Assembly (NCBI GenBank): GCA_049999805.1
Contig: JBNGIO010003129.1
Location: forward strand, 1-34,151
Origin: Folioceros fuciformis
Taxonomy: Eukaryota; Anthocerotophyta; Anthocerotopsida; Anthocerotales
Direction of reading: 5' to 3'
DNA: 34,151 bases
Shown here one piece after another: positions 9,590-18,061 of this stretch (positions are counted from its first letter, which is position 1; each line of letters starts with the position of its first letter). The notes under the pieces were generated by a model. The model had not been told where the DNA came from. It ran no database searches and saw only the letters and a program-made list of their open reading frames with translations. A program made the translations under genes and the position numbers.

Positions 9590-9760
9590 TGTTTGTTTTT
9601 ATATCATGCATTTTTCTAGGAAAAGACATAATACAATAGAGAGTATATTTCAATTAAGTAAGAGCACTTATATACAAAACTAATGTGTCTTTTGAGTTTA
9701 ATAGCTAACCCCTAGTTAAGTAACTAAGGCATAAACAATGTTAGGGTTTCACTCCTAACA
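9590..9760 (-). repeat. 5' LTR of the nested Copia element (171 bp)
   Basis: It is followed inward by a primer-binding site at 9577-9589. A TATA-like block (TTTTGTATATAAG on the minus strand, about 9667-9680) next to AAAAGACACATTAG is the likely promoter. The same block occurs in the LTR at 29413-29563. Confidence 0.92.
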
Positions 9761-9765
9761 GAGGT

Positions 9766-10070
9766 TGCAGTTCCAGTAATGTTGATCCCGAAGTTGACAT
9801 TGCAAGTGCTAATAGACAAAGTAATGGTAGCAAAGCTTTTAGTGTTGGAAATAAACCAAGTTAGCTGTTGCTTTCGAGGCAAGTTATGTAAATAAGGCTA
9901 TTCAGTCCATGGACAACATGATAGCGGAGATGTCTAGTAGGGAGGATAGGAAGCTTGCACTACTAGAGACGGAGATATCTAGTAGGGAGGATAGGAAGCT
10001 TGCACTACTAGAGACGTTGGTTGCAGCACTAGTGCAACGCAATGAGGATAGCTACAATTCTATGCTGTAG
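9766..10070 (+). pseudogene. Harbinger Myb/SANT-like gene, 3' part
   Basis: This continues the Myb-like frame across the Copia insertion (CSSSNVDPEVDIASANRQ), with a one-base frameshift near 9860. It then shows the C-terminal helix typical of these proteins (VNKAIQSMDNMIAEMSSRED) and ends with TAG at 10068-10070. The helix contains an in-frame 45-bp tandem duplication encoding EMSSREDRKLALLET twice (9927-10016). The stop lies 202 bp from the stop of the opposing transposase pseudogene. Confidence 0.75.
9927..10016 (+). repeat. 45-bp in-frame tandem duplication in the Myb-like gene
   Basis: Copies 9927-9971 and 9972-10016 differ at one base (ATGTCT versus ATATCT). The duplication adds 15 residues to the C-terminal helix. 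Confidence 0.9.
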
Positions 10071-10271
10071 AATTGTGATCGATTTGTTGTTTAAGCCTTG
10101 GACAAACTTGAATGACATAGACGTTTAAGACAAGGCATGTTCTGGATTGCACACGTCGTGGACGGCTATCTTAAAAGTAACATGCTCTTATTTCATATTC
10201 TTCACCATCCCCCTCTACCAAATAGATGCCCCTACTTGCAAATAGCGCAAATGCAAGAAGCTCTTGCTTTC

Positions 10272-11609
10272 TCATTCCTTCACGATACCCCCTGTGTCAA
10301 ATTCAGCTCCATCAAGGGGTGACATGGCATCCTCCTGCGGTGGATGGCTTGCATCCAATCGAACTCGGTGGAGCAAAACTAAAGCATCATGTGCTGCCAA
10401 TGCGGCTTGCCTTTGTGGATTGTCCGTATATGTACTCTCCACATCCAATTGTAGTTCACACTCTGTAGAAGCTTCCTGCAGCTGTTCTTCTTGAAATGTA
10501 TCTTTATGTATGATATAGATGTTGTGTAGTAATAAATAGGCTTGGACTACCCTGGGCACATTTGCAATGCTAATATCTACACGCTTCAACAAGCACCTCC
10601 ATCTTGCCTTCAGGATGCCAAAAGCTCGTTCTACTCCCAATGCTTTTGCACAGGTGTCAAGCCATCACGAGAACCACGGAAAGGAGTAAGCAAATACAAT
10701 ATGGGTCAGTACCCTGCATCACCAACCAAACTATAGTGGCGTAGCATGCCTCTTTCACAGTTACGACCCAATCTTGTTCTCTTAAATAAATTCCGATCAT
10801 TCATACTACCCGCCGACCCAAAATTGTAATCCCAAATAATGCATTTTGCAGTGACAGTAAGTTGGAGCAGATCATTCATACTACCCGCCGAGCCAAAATT
10901 GTAATCCCAAATAATGCATTTTGCAGTAACAGTAAGTTGGAGCAGCTGCGAATAAAACCCTTTTCGATTGTAGTAATCTGCCTTGGCATGTGGTGGGCCA
11001 AGAATGGGGATATCAGAGCCTTGTAGTGCTTTAAATGCTTGAGAGTACTTGCATTGCATGTCGAGGCTAAGGCCATGAAATATAAATAGAGTGCAATTTA
11101 GTGACAAGAGCAGCACAAAAGCCCTGCGTAACATTTCCAACAGTAGAAGTGCCGTACCCAAACAAGTCACCAATGGTTCGAAGCTTATCACCTGAAGCCC
11201 ACTGGTAACGAGCCATTACCACTTTCACCTCTACTGGAACCGCTTTGTAGAATTGAGTATCGGCTATGAACACAGATGGCCCCACTTCAGCACAAATGTA
11301 CTGAAATGTGCTCTGGTTTACATGAAGACGTTGTTGACACATTCTATCTCAAAATGAGAACACTAGCTGATGTTCCAGATACCCCTGATGGCGCTTGACT
11401 GTCCAAGCAAATTTTCGTTTCTTGGAGGGCTTCTGGATAGCAATATTCCTCTTCACAATACATGCTAAGACAATACATCCTAAGAGGATAGCACATGACA
11501 CAAGGACGGTATTTGTTAATGTTGAGTCCACAAGCTCCATCAGAATATAAGCGGTAAGTGCGGCTTCAATTTGGTCTCGGCCCATTTGCTGCAAGACACA
11601 CAGAGACAC
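10272..11609 (-). pseudogene. PIF/Harbinger DDE transposase pseudogene (HARBI1-like)
   Basis: On the minus strand, an N-terminal helical part (11609 to about 11350) is followed by the Harbinger core: YKAVPVEVKVVMARYQWASG, LFGYGTSTVGNVTQGFCAAL and YISWP (11340 to 11067). Then come GSDIPILGPPH, ADYYNRKGFYS and GSMND (to about 10790), and ERAFGILKARWRCLLKR (about 10580-10635). These cover the DDE_Tnp_4 fold that cuts and joins the transposon ends. The second Asp (GSMND) and the final Glu (VERAFG) are visible, but at the usual first Asp (IDGSH) the sequence reads LQGSD. Damage includes a TGA at 11346-11348, frameshifts near 11070 and 10650-10710, and a 75-bp tandem duplication. The ORF upstream of 11609 shows no conserved motif. 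Confidence 0.85.
10796..10945. repeat. 75-bp tandem duplication in the transposase
   Basis: Copies 10796-10870 and 10871-10945 differ at two bases. The unit is 25 codons, so the transposase frame is kept and the block around the second catalytic Asp (KCIIWDYNFGSAGSMND) is present twice. Confidence 0.92.
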
Positions 11610-12075
11610 AGGCTCAGCAGGTTATAGCACACACAACAAAAATCCAAATGGCACAAGAGTAGCACAACATACGCACAGAGTCCATGCTGAGAAGTGATAG
11701 CAAGTCTTGCAAGCCTGCAACTCGTGAACCCCAAGGACGTGTGCAAAGGCAATGCTGGTTAGGTGCTACGTTTGCGGCATTGCTGTTCAGGTATTCAGCG
11801 TAAGGGTAGGTGTAGATCGAATGCACACTACATCTGCATCTGTAGGCATTTTGATGAAATGGAAACCTGCAGAGGAGGCGGTGAGAGGATTGCTTGTGGT
11901 GGAGGAATCTATCACAAGGTGAAAAAAGGAAACCAGCGGTCGCACCGGGAAAATGTGGAGTGGTCGCCTTGCCCGCGCAGCACCCGCTGACAATTTTCTG
12001 CATTGCCTCTGTTTTCAGCATTGCCAGAGGCAAGTCGTCGATCGTCACAGCTTGCATGGCACTGCTATGACCGCA

Positions 12076-12091
12076 TAGTGTAAAATCACCC
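12076..12091 (-). repeat. Right terminal inverted repeat of the Harbinger element
   Basis: Read on the minus strand it begins GGGTGATTTTACACTA and matches the left end at 14 of 16 positions. The TTA target duplication follows at 12092-12094. Confidence 0.85.
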
Positions 12092-12094
12092 TTA

Positions 12095-12556
12095 CATGTT
12101 GCTGGTATGTTCCACGAGGTACACGCAATCTAGCATGAGTGAGTGTGATAGAAAAAAAAAACGAAAAAAGAACTTGAACTGCTGACCATTATGTATTTGT
12201 ATTAGGTGTGGTCCCCATCTCCAGCTTACTCGTTAGCAGGACGTAATAGTTTTGAGCGAAGTGCGGCTCCTTCTTCAAGGATTGGACCGGACATTCTTGC
12301 TGCACGCCGAACGCACCTGACCTGAACACAGGGACTTGGACCACTAAAAAATGTACCACACCAGGCCAGCTTCGGAAAAGCGGTTTGCCCGAGACTAAAA
12401 ATTACGATGGTACGAATATAAAGTCGCGGCGGAGGCTCTAGAGGTTCCGTGGTCTCGCGGTACGGGGTACACATACATACATTTGTGTATACATGTGTGG
12501 TAAGCCGGGTTTCTTTTTCGCAACGGCCTTCCCATTCCCGCCAACAACTCTATGCT
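12095..12556. promoter_or_regulatory. Upstream region of the coiled-coil gene
   Basis: Between the Harbinger end and the first ATG of the next gene. No other gene is seen. It holds an A-run (12152-12170) and a CATACATACATTTGTGTATACATG stretch close to 12470-12494. The promoter and 5' leader of the coiled-coil gene should lie here; no clear TATA box was found. Confidence 0.4.
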
Positions 12557-13395
12557 ATGGCTGACTCTGCCTCCTCGCAGGTTCCACCAACTCCGTCTGC
12601 TTGCGGCTATTGCCCCATGTTCTGTATCACACGCCGTGTTCTTTGTGTGTTTAGGATGAAAATGCCACGGCGGTTTCTGCTTCACTACAACCCCAATCCC
12701 CCCCTGGCGACCCCAAAGTTTCGGTGAGTGCCCAACTGCTGCTCTGTTTTCAGCTCCACTCGGTGCGTTGGTCTGACCGCGTGTTCGCTATCTGCAGGAG
12801 CCAGCGGCAAATAGGACTGAGGTTCTTGCGCGGGTCCAACAGCTGCGGAAGGTTTGCATTTCCCTTGCATCTCCTCTGCATTTCCTGCCCCGGCTGGTCC
12901 TCCTCAGTACAACGTTTCTGTTCGCTTCCAGGATTTGCAGGATTGGCGCAGTAGGCTTGACACGCAGGTGAAGACTTACCGCCAGGTAAGACGGAACTGC
13001 TGCGCCAAGAAGAATTGTGTCAAGATCTGGCGCACCTGAACCATGGACATGCGTTTGTGTGAAGGAACTCGGTGATCTTCGGAATAATCTCAATTCTGAG
13101 GTGGAGCAACTGAGAAACGTGAGTTGTTCTGCTCCTGCTTCTATTCCTGGTTCGCATTGCCTCTGGGAGTCACTTAGGCGATGCCTCTGATGAATTGCGT
13201 TCCGGAACGCATTTTTCAGGAATTTCAAGATTTACGAAGTGCTCTGAAGAAGCAGTTGGACGCAACCTCCTGCCTGGCCACCACGGTGCGTTTTCACCTC
13301 TTTTTCTTTTGCATTTGCCGTGCCTAGGGTTTTCAAATGCTCTTCTTTGTTGATATTTCCAGGCTCCAGAACTTCCCAAGTTTCCTAAGAGCTGA
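12557..13395 (+). CDS. Small coiled-coil protein, seven exons (117 aa), function unknown
   Basis: Exons: 12557-12580, 12655-12723, 12798-12851, 12932-12985, 13065-13118, 13220-13285 and 13363-13395. All introns are GT-AG and in phase 0. The start MADSASSQ is followed by a Pro/Ser-rich linker (SLQPQSPPGDPK) and then by a helical region of about 75 residues with heptad spacing (RTEVLARVQQLRK, DWRSRLDTQVKTYRQ, ELGDLRNNLNSEVEQLRN, EFQDLRSALKKQL). A short tail ends PELPKFPKS. Exons 3, 4 and 5 are each exactly 54 bp. There is no signal peptide or membrane segment. Six consistent splice junctions and an unbroken frame argue that it is real. I do not recognise the family. Its stop is 78 bp from that of the converging pectate-lyase gene, so their 3' ends may overlap. 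Confidence 0.75.
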
Positions 13396-13473
13396 GGCCG
13401 GCCTCGCTGCAGTGATCGGATCCCCTATATGGCCGCCGTATTGTGTTGTAGAATGGACCCAGTGAGGCACATT

Positions 13474-14905
13474 TTAGAGACATTTCACTACTGCAGTTGG
13501 AACGTTTGCTAAACGTGTGACTTCTGGTAACGCGATATCTTGCCAGCCTGTTATGATGCAAAGCTTTTTCATCAACGCCTGGTCAGCAGGCTCCGCTGAC
13601 CATTTGGTGTAATAGTCTTGTACTCTGAACACTGATTCGGGACCTATAGGAACGCCTTGTGCTCCCTTAAGAAAAAGGTCACCTTCAGAACGTATGCAGC
13701 CAGACGCAGGTTCGCTTCTGTCTGCAGCCTGCATGTCTCTAACGTTAGGCAATCATGGAGACCCCAAGTTATTGACTGAGAGTGTGCGTGGTATGGATAC
13801 AGACCTTTTCGGTGTAGTATTCAAACGCTTTTTTGTTGGCACCGGCCTCGTAGATGCAAGCTTCAGACACAATCTGTCAGCGGCAGCAAGATGGGTTGAG
13901 TCACTACATGCAATAACTGCGCGAGAAGGCCCATGAAGTTGAAGATGAGTTTATTACCTGAGCTTCTACACTGGCACACACAGCGTAGATTCCCCAATTT
14001 CTGGTGTAGTTGTTGTAGAGGTGCACTTTGGCAAACCTGACCCGAGGATGCCTCTGCCTTGTGCCGTCGAACAGGCAGTGATGGATGGTTATCCTCATGC
14101 AACGATCCTCGACATGCGTGGGATCCGCCCCGATGAGCATAGTCTTATCGTGATTGAAAAAGCGGCACCTGCGAAGGGGAGTGGTGCGAAATATGTCACA
14201 TCACACCAGCCTGGGAGTGTAAAGTAAAGGAAAGGAACAGAAGGCAGGAAGGCGAACCAGGTTTGACCTGGAGACGGTGATATCGGTGCACTGACGTGTG
14301 ATGTCGATCAAGCCGTCGTCGAAATCGGACAGCGTGCATCGGTCGATCCAGATGTGACTGGAATTAGGCTTCATCTGTATGCCATCCACATCATGCCCAC
14401 GGCCCGCCTCGAAGAGCAGGTTGCACACTATGACATGCTGGCACTGCTTGAGCTGCAATCCTTTGCCGACAATCTTGATCTGCTGGCCACGCCCGTCGAT
14501 CGTCTTGAAAGACGAGACTCTGAGGTAGGAATTGAGGAAGATGGTGCCGGAGACGTGAAACACGATCCACAGCGGCTCCGTCTTCCGACACGCCTCCCGC
14601 AGCGTGCCCGCGCCGTCGTCTGCAAAATAGGGAAGGTGCACCAGTGAGCTGGTAGGCAAGCGGGCAGTCCCAGGCAGCTGCAGCAAGGCAAGGTAAGGCA
14701 GCTCTGTACCGGCAAGGGAGGTGACGTAGAAGAGCGGGCCTTCCAGCCCGCCGATGGCCCCAGCGCCGAAGCCCTCGGCTGCCCCCGCCAGGTCCCGTAG
14801 GCCATCTGCATTGCCACCCGCCATGCTCTGCTGTTGATGCTGCTTCGTCTGTTTTAGCTTCTGCTTGCCGGACGCGCTGAAGAGGAGTCCGCAACAGCGG
14901 CCCAT
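13474..14905 (-). CDS. Pectate-lyase-like protein (polysaccharide lyase family 1)
   Basis: Four exons on the minus strand: 14905-14268, 14168-13958, 13873-13805 and 13728-13474, together 390 codons, all GT-AG. Family members cleave de-esterified pectin in the cell wall by beta-elimination with calcium. Visible are the N-terminal block (GTLREACRKTEPLWIVF), the calcium-site region (GRGHDVDGIQ and WIDRCTLSDFDDGLIDIT) and the catalytic Arg region (DGTRQRHPRVRF), followed by LYNNYTRNWGIYAVCASVEA. The Asp-rich and RxPR motifs are intact; the usual WIDH is WIDR. No N-terminal signal peptide is evident (MGRCCGLLFSASGKQK), as in one plant clade of these proteins. The start at 14905 is the first Met compatible with the frame after a GC-rich leader; Met at 14823 or 14965 are alternatives. 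It diverges from the PITH gene. Confidence 0.88.
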
Positions 14906-15272
14906 GGTAGGCTGGAACTGGTGACAACTGCACCTGGCGGAAAAAGTTAGCACATGTATGTACATGGTTCGTCTACGACCATGAGAAATTGACTTTCACG
15001 CGGAAAAGGTTTACGGTGTAGGTAGATGGTACGTATTAGGGTATAAAATGACAGAACAAGCCGATGATTGACATCAGGCAAAAAGGACCCGACCACGCAG
15101 AGAAGGGAGGAAGGAAAGGACGGAGTTTGCTTACGACGAGAGCCGCTGTCGTTCCCTTGCCTTGGCGTAGAGCGCAGCCTTGTGTTGCGTTGCGTGGGCT
15201 CGCCGGGGGCCTGAGTGAGCGGGCGCCAGGCGGGCGCGTTTCCGTTGCTGCAATCGGTAGGGTTTTCAACCC
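14906..15272. promoter_or_regulatory. Shared divergent promoter region (pectate lyase / PITH)
   Basis: These 367 bp separate the two start codons of oppositely directed genes. A TATA-like box TATAAAA lies at 15042-15048 on the plus strand, about 225 bp upstream of the PITH ATG. The side near the PITH gene is GC-rich. No obvious TATA box points toward the pectate lyase. Whether the genes are co-regulated cannot be told from sequence. Confidence 0.45.
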
Positions 15273-15830
15273 ATGGCCTTGCTGTTTGGTCCACCAGCGG
15301 GTGGAGGCGCCGGGGGCCGCGCCGTGGATCTGGCTGACTTCATCGAGTGGGGTTCCGTGGAGTGTCTCAACGAGAATCCGAGCCATACATGGGCTAATGC
15401 GCTGAAGCAGGGGTACCGCGAGGACGGCAGCCTGCATCTCCAGAGCTTTGCGGATGAGCAGCTCTTGCTCCACATCCCCTTCGCGCAGGTGGTGAAGCTA
15501 CACTCCCTGGTGGTGAAGGGATCTCAGGAGGATGGCCCTAGGACGCTCAAGCTCTACGCCAACCGCCAGAGCATGGGCTTCAGCAACGTGGCCGACTTCC
15601 CCGTCACCGACACCGTGCTCTTGTCGCCCTCTCACCTGGACGGCTCACAGCCCCTGGCTCTCAAGTATGTCAAGTTCCAGAACGTGCGCAGCCTCACCAT
15701 CTTCGTGGAGGACAACCAGGCTGGATCCGACGTCACCAAGCTGCACAAGCTGGCCATCTTCGGCAGCTTGGTGGAGACCACCAACATGAGCAAGCTCAAG
15801 GACGTCAGCAGTGAGAACGCTGATAAATGA
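15273..15830 (+). CDS. PITH-domain-containing protein (single exon, 185 aa)
   Basis: One uninterrupted exon encodes a PITH domain (about residues 18-170), the module found at the C-terminus of thioredoxin-like 1 and as the stand-alone PITHD1 protein, thought to link to the proteasome. Family motifs seen are [75 protein letters not shown] and the C-terminal ETTNMSKLK. There is no thioredoxin domain in front, so this is the stand-alone plant form (Arabidopsis At3g04780-like), with a normal length. The start at 15273 (CCCATGG) is the first Met and gives a short Gly/Ala-rich lead. The protein is probably cytosolic. The 435-bp gap to the converging RAB gene holds only 3' sequence. Confidence 0.93.
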   Translation: MALLFGPPAGGGAGGRAVDLADFIEWGSVECLNENPSHTWANALKQGYREDGSLHLQSFADEQLLLHIPFAQVVKLHSLVVKGSQEDGPRTLKLYANRQSMGFSNVADFPVTDTVLLSPSHLDGSQPLALKYVKFQNVRSLTIFVEDNQAGSDVTKLHKLAIFGSLVETTNMSKLKDVSSENADK

Positions 15831-16265
15831 ATGATCCTTCAGGCCAGGCTGCACCAAATTTTCCATTGTCTGCAACCACCTGCCTCCTCCATGCTTGCCT
15901 GACCCCGGGCTCTTATGTGTATTTCTGGCCCATTATGATTGGCCTCCCATCCTGCAACGACCGCTGGTGCGTTTGTTGCAGAAAATAGTCCCTTGACCCA
16001 GCGGTTTATTACACATTTTTTGTACACTCCTCAGCGTGAAATTCAATATGTCGATTGCACAACTTCAGTGCTGTTGTAACAATTTGATATCTACTTCCAA
16101 ATAGTGTGGCCTAGCTCGCTAACATCATACGAACCGACAACAGTCCAATAAATCTTCGCAAGCAGTTCTCGTTCTGTATCAAATACTGTCCTCTGCCACA
16201 TACTGAATCACAAACTGACTATTGAATCAGGAATGGCACCGATACGTCTCCCGCATCCTACGCAC
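15831..16265. other. Convergent 3' flank between the PITH and RAB genes
   Basis: This should hold the 3' untranslated regions of both genes. On the minus strand, tracts near 16130-16160 (TTATTGGACTG) could serve RAB polyadenylation. No further gene was found. Confidence 0.5.
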
Positions 16266-17031
16266 CTATGCACAGCAGCCTTTGCTCTTGAGTTTCGAAG
16301 GTTGATCATCTGAAGGGAGATGGATCTTAGTCCCAGACAGGATAGACGTTGACACACTACCCGCATCGGCTAGGAGAACCTTCTTGCTCACTATCCTGTA
16401 AATCTCGGTAAGCACAGTGTAAAAGGCACTCTCCACGTTTGTTGCCTCCAGAGCGGAAGTCTCTATGAAAAAGAGCTTCTCCTTCTCAGCGTACTCCTTG
16501 GCATCTTCCGTGGGAACCGCCCTCAGAGTCCCCAAATCTGATTTGTTCCCGACCAACATAACCACAATGTTGGAATCAGCATGAGCCTTGAGCTCCTCCA
16601 ACCAGCGTTGGACATGATCAAACGACTGCCGCTTTGTGATGTCATAAACTAACATAGCACCTACAGCTCCCCTGTAGTAAGCACTCGTAACAGCCCTGTA
16701 CCTGGCATCACAAGACGGAGCCAGGTCAGTCCAATTGCTTGACCTAAACAGCTTAGCTTAGCAACCAGGCAAGTGAGCCAAGGGGGGACAAGAGAATCAA
16801 CAACCTTTCTTGACCAGCTGTGTCCCAGATCTGCGCTTTGACGGTTTTATGGTCTACAACCACAGTCCGAGTCTGGAATTCCACTCCGATGGTAGCTTTG
16901 GACTCCAAGCTGAATTCCCCGCGTGAGAACCTGGTGAGCAACTGTGACTTGCCGACTGCAGAATCCCCAATCAGGACTACCTTGAAGACGTAGTCGATCC
17001 TGTTTTCGAACTCCCCGAAACCATTCGACAT
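16266..17031 (-). CDS. RABA: Rab GTPase of the RABA (Rab11-like) group
   Basis: Two exons, 17031-16805 and 16701-16266, split inside the codon after WDTAGQE by a GT-AG intron, as in plant RABA genes. The 220-residue protein has all GTPase motifs: P-loop GDSAVGKS (22-29), switch I Thr in SKATIGVEF (44-52), WDTAGQE (69-75), NKSD (128-131) and ETSAL. The C-terminus KSKGCCA carries the double Cys for geranylgeranyl anchoring. RABA proteins act at the trans-Golgi network and recycling endosomes and direct secretion to the plasma membrane and cell plate. The N-terminal extension ([17 protein letters not shown]) and [20 protein letters not shown] suggest the RABA4-like branch, but the subgroup needs a tree. 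There is no damage. It converges on the PITH gene. Confidence 0.95.
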
Positions 17032-17253
17032 CGTTCGGGCGGCGAGTGATCGGGCAGCGCCGGAGATCTGGTAGTTGCAGTCACTTGAGTGCGACTCTGG
17101 TCAGCATTTTCAGCCGGCAATCAACCGGTGGTTGATCTTGCTCAGGACTTCTCCAACTGCACACACCCTGGAAGCTCCGGCGCATCTTCAGCCCGCTGCA
17201 GTAGTAGCGAACTGCGGTTAGCCTGTGTTAACCTGCCATACATACATACACAA

Positions 17254-17290
17254 ATACATACATACCAAAGTCACTTTGGTATGTATGTAT
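17254..17290. repeat. Perfect 18-bp inverted repeat with one-base centre
   Basis: Arms 17254-17271 and 17273-17290 pair completely around a single C at 17272; the inner part reads CATACCAAAGT-C-ACTTTGGTATG. As RNA or single-stranded DNA it would form a long hairpin. It lies about 220 bp upstream of the RAB start. Confidence 0.9.
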
Positions 17291-17328
17291 GTGATAAAGC
17301 ATCGCTTACACTGGATTGCCAGCTAGCG

Positions 17329-17466
17329 GGTTAGGGCTTCAATTTTTTAAGGTTGCGCAATCATGCAATGATGGAATTAACGGCTCCTTAGATGTTAAGG
17401 AGGTTAGGGCTTCAATTTTTTAAGGTTGCGCAATGATGGAATTGACGGCTCCTTAGATACTAAGAG
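17329..17466. repeat. Tandem duplication of about 70 bp
   Basis: Copies 17329-17401 and 17402-17466 both start GGTTAGGGCTTCAATTTTTT. The first has an extra 8 bases (a local repeat of CAATCATG) and there are a few substitutions. Confidence 0.88.
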
Positions 17467-17686
17467 TTGTTAATGTACTATGCCACCAAGTTGCAGCTTT
17501 GCCACCAAGTTGTAGCTAGGAAGAAGTGTCCCATGATGTTGATCCCTTAGCCCTCTCCTTGGTTTACTCCTTGTTACCTTGGTGCCTTTGGGAAGACTGC
17601 CTACTGCTACATGGCTCAGCAGGTGAGTTTGCCCACAAACTCTTTTCAAATCTATTCTACAGCTTATCTTTTTGGTTGCAGGAGAA

Positions 17687-17780
17687 CTCTTATCTTAGTT
17701 TTTGGGTGTTTTGATCAGGTGATTGCTTTGCTCTTATCTTAGTTTTTGGGTGTTGGATTTTTTGACCAGGTGATTGCTTC
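17687..17780. repeat. Tandem duplication of about 45-50 bp
   Basis: Copies 17687-17730 and 17731-17780 share CTCTTATCTTAGTTTTTGGG and CAGGTGATTGCTT, with a 6-base length difference. Confidence 0.82.
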
Positions 17781-17831
17781 TCCGACCACTGCGATCTGTC
17801 CACTTGGAAAGATATTAGCAAATAACATGAG

Positions 17832-17909
17832 CATGTTAGGACTTGGTTTCTGGTTTGAACATGTTAGGACTTGGTTTCTAGTTTGAATATGTTAGGACTT
17901 GGTTTCTGG
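17832..17909. repeat. 28-bp tandem repeat, 2.8 copies
   Basis: Unit CATGTTAGGACTTGGTTTCT plus GGTTTGAA: copies at 17832-17859, 17860-17887 and a partial one at 17888-17909, nearly identical. Confidence 0.88.
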
Positions 17910-17999
17910 GTTTTTGGTTTTCACTTGCTCAGGTGCCATGGATCCCTCATTCCGGCTAGAAATCCATGCCAATGATGTCTCTTTTGAAGCTGATGAAGG

Positions 18000-18061
18000 G
18001 GGATAGAGGGGCTGCCCCACCAGTGACTCGGGGATAGAGGAGCTGCCCCACCAGTGACTCG
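18000..18061. repeat. 31-bp tandem duplication
   Basis: Copies 18000-18030 and 18031-18061 (GGGATAGAGG, then CTGCCCCACCAGTGACTCG) differ at one base. Confidence 0.9.

Larger units (their letters stand above)
5605..9760 (-). mobile_element. Copia LTR retrotransposon, 4156 bp, non-autonomous
   Basis: The element lies on the minus strand between two 171-bp LTRs (5' at 9590-9760, 3' at 5605-5775) and a perfect GAGGT target duplication (5600-5604, 9761-9765). A primer-binding site follows the 5' LTR and a purine tract (AGTGGGAG on the minus strand, 5776-5783) precedes the 3' LTR. In element order it holds a leader ORF (9468 to 8890), an AT-rich spacer, and damaged reverse transcriptase plus RNase H (about 8545 to 6776). 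A tail carries an opposing 222-codon ORF. Capsid, protease and integrase are missing. The LTRs differ at only two positions, so the insertion is recent relative to the damage inside; it probably moved in trans. Confidence 0.9.
4123..12091. mobile_element. PIF/Harbinger DNA transposon with nested Copia element
   Basis: The ends are inverted repeats: GGGTGGTTTTACATTA at 4123-4138 and, read on the minus strand from 12091, GGGTGATTTTACACTA (14 of 16 bases equal). Both ends are flanked by TTA (4120-4122 and 12092-12094), the target duplication characteristic of PIF/Harbinger. Inside are the two genes expected of this superfamily, arranged tail to tail: a Myb/SANT-like DNA-binding gene on the plus strand and a DDE transposase on the minus strand. 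Without the nested Copia element and one copy of its target duplication the element would be about 3.8 kb, a normal Harbinger length. Both genes have frame breaks, so the copy is dead. Confidence 0.9.

Noticed and set aside
11614-12057. 147-codon minus-strand ORF ahead of the transposase
   Set aside because: No Harbinger or other motif, Cys-rich random-looking composition, and it lies in the subterminal region of the element.
14391-14933. Long minus-strand ORFs overlapping the pectate-lyase exon in other frames
   Set aside because: They are out-of-frame shadows of a GC-rich exon whose true frame has clear family motifs.
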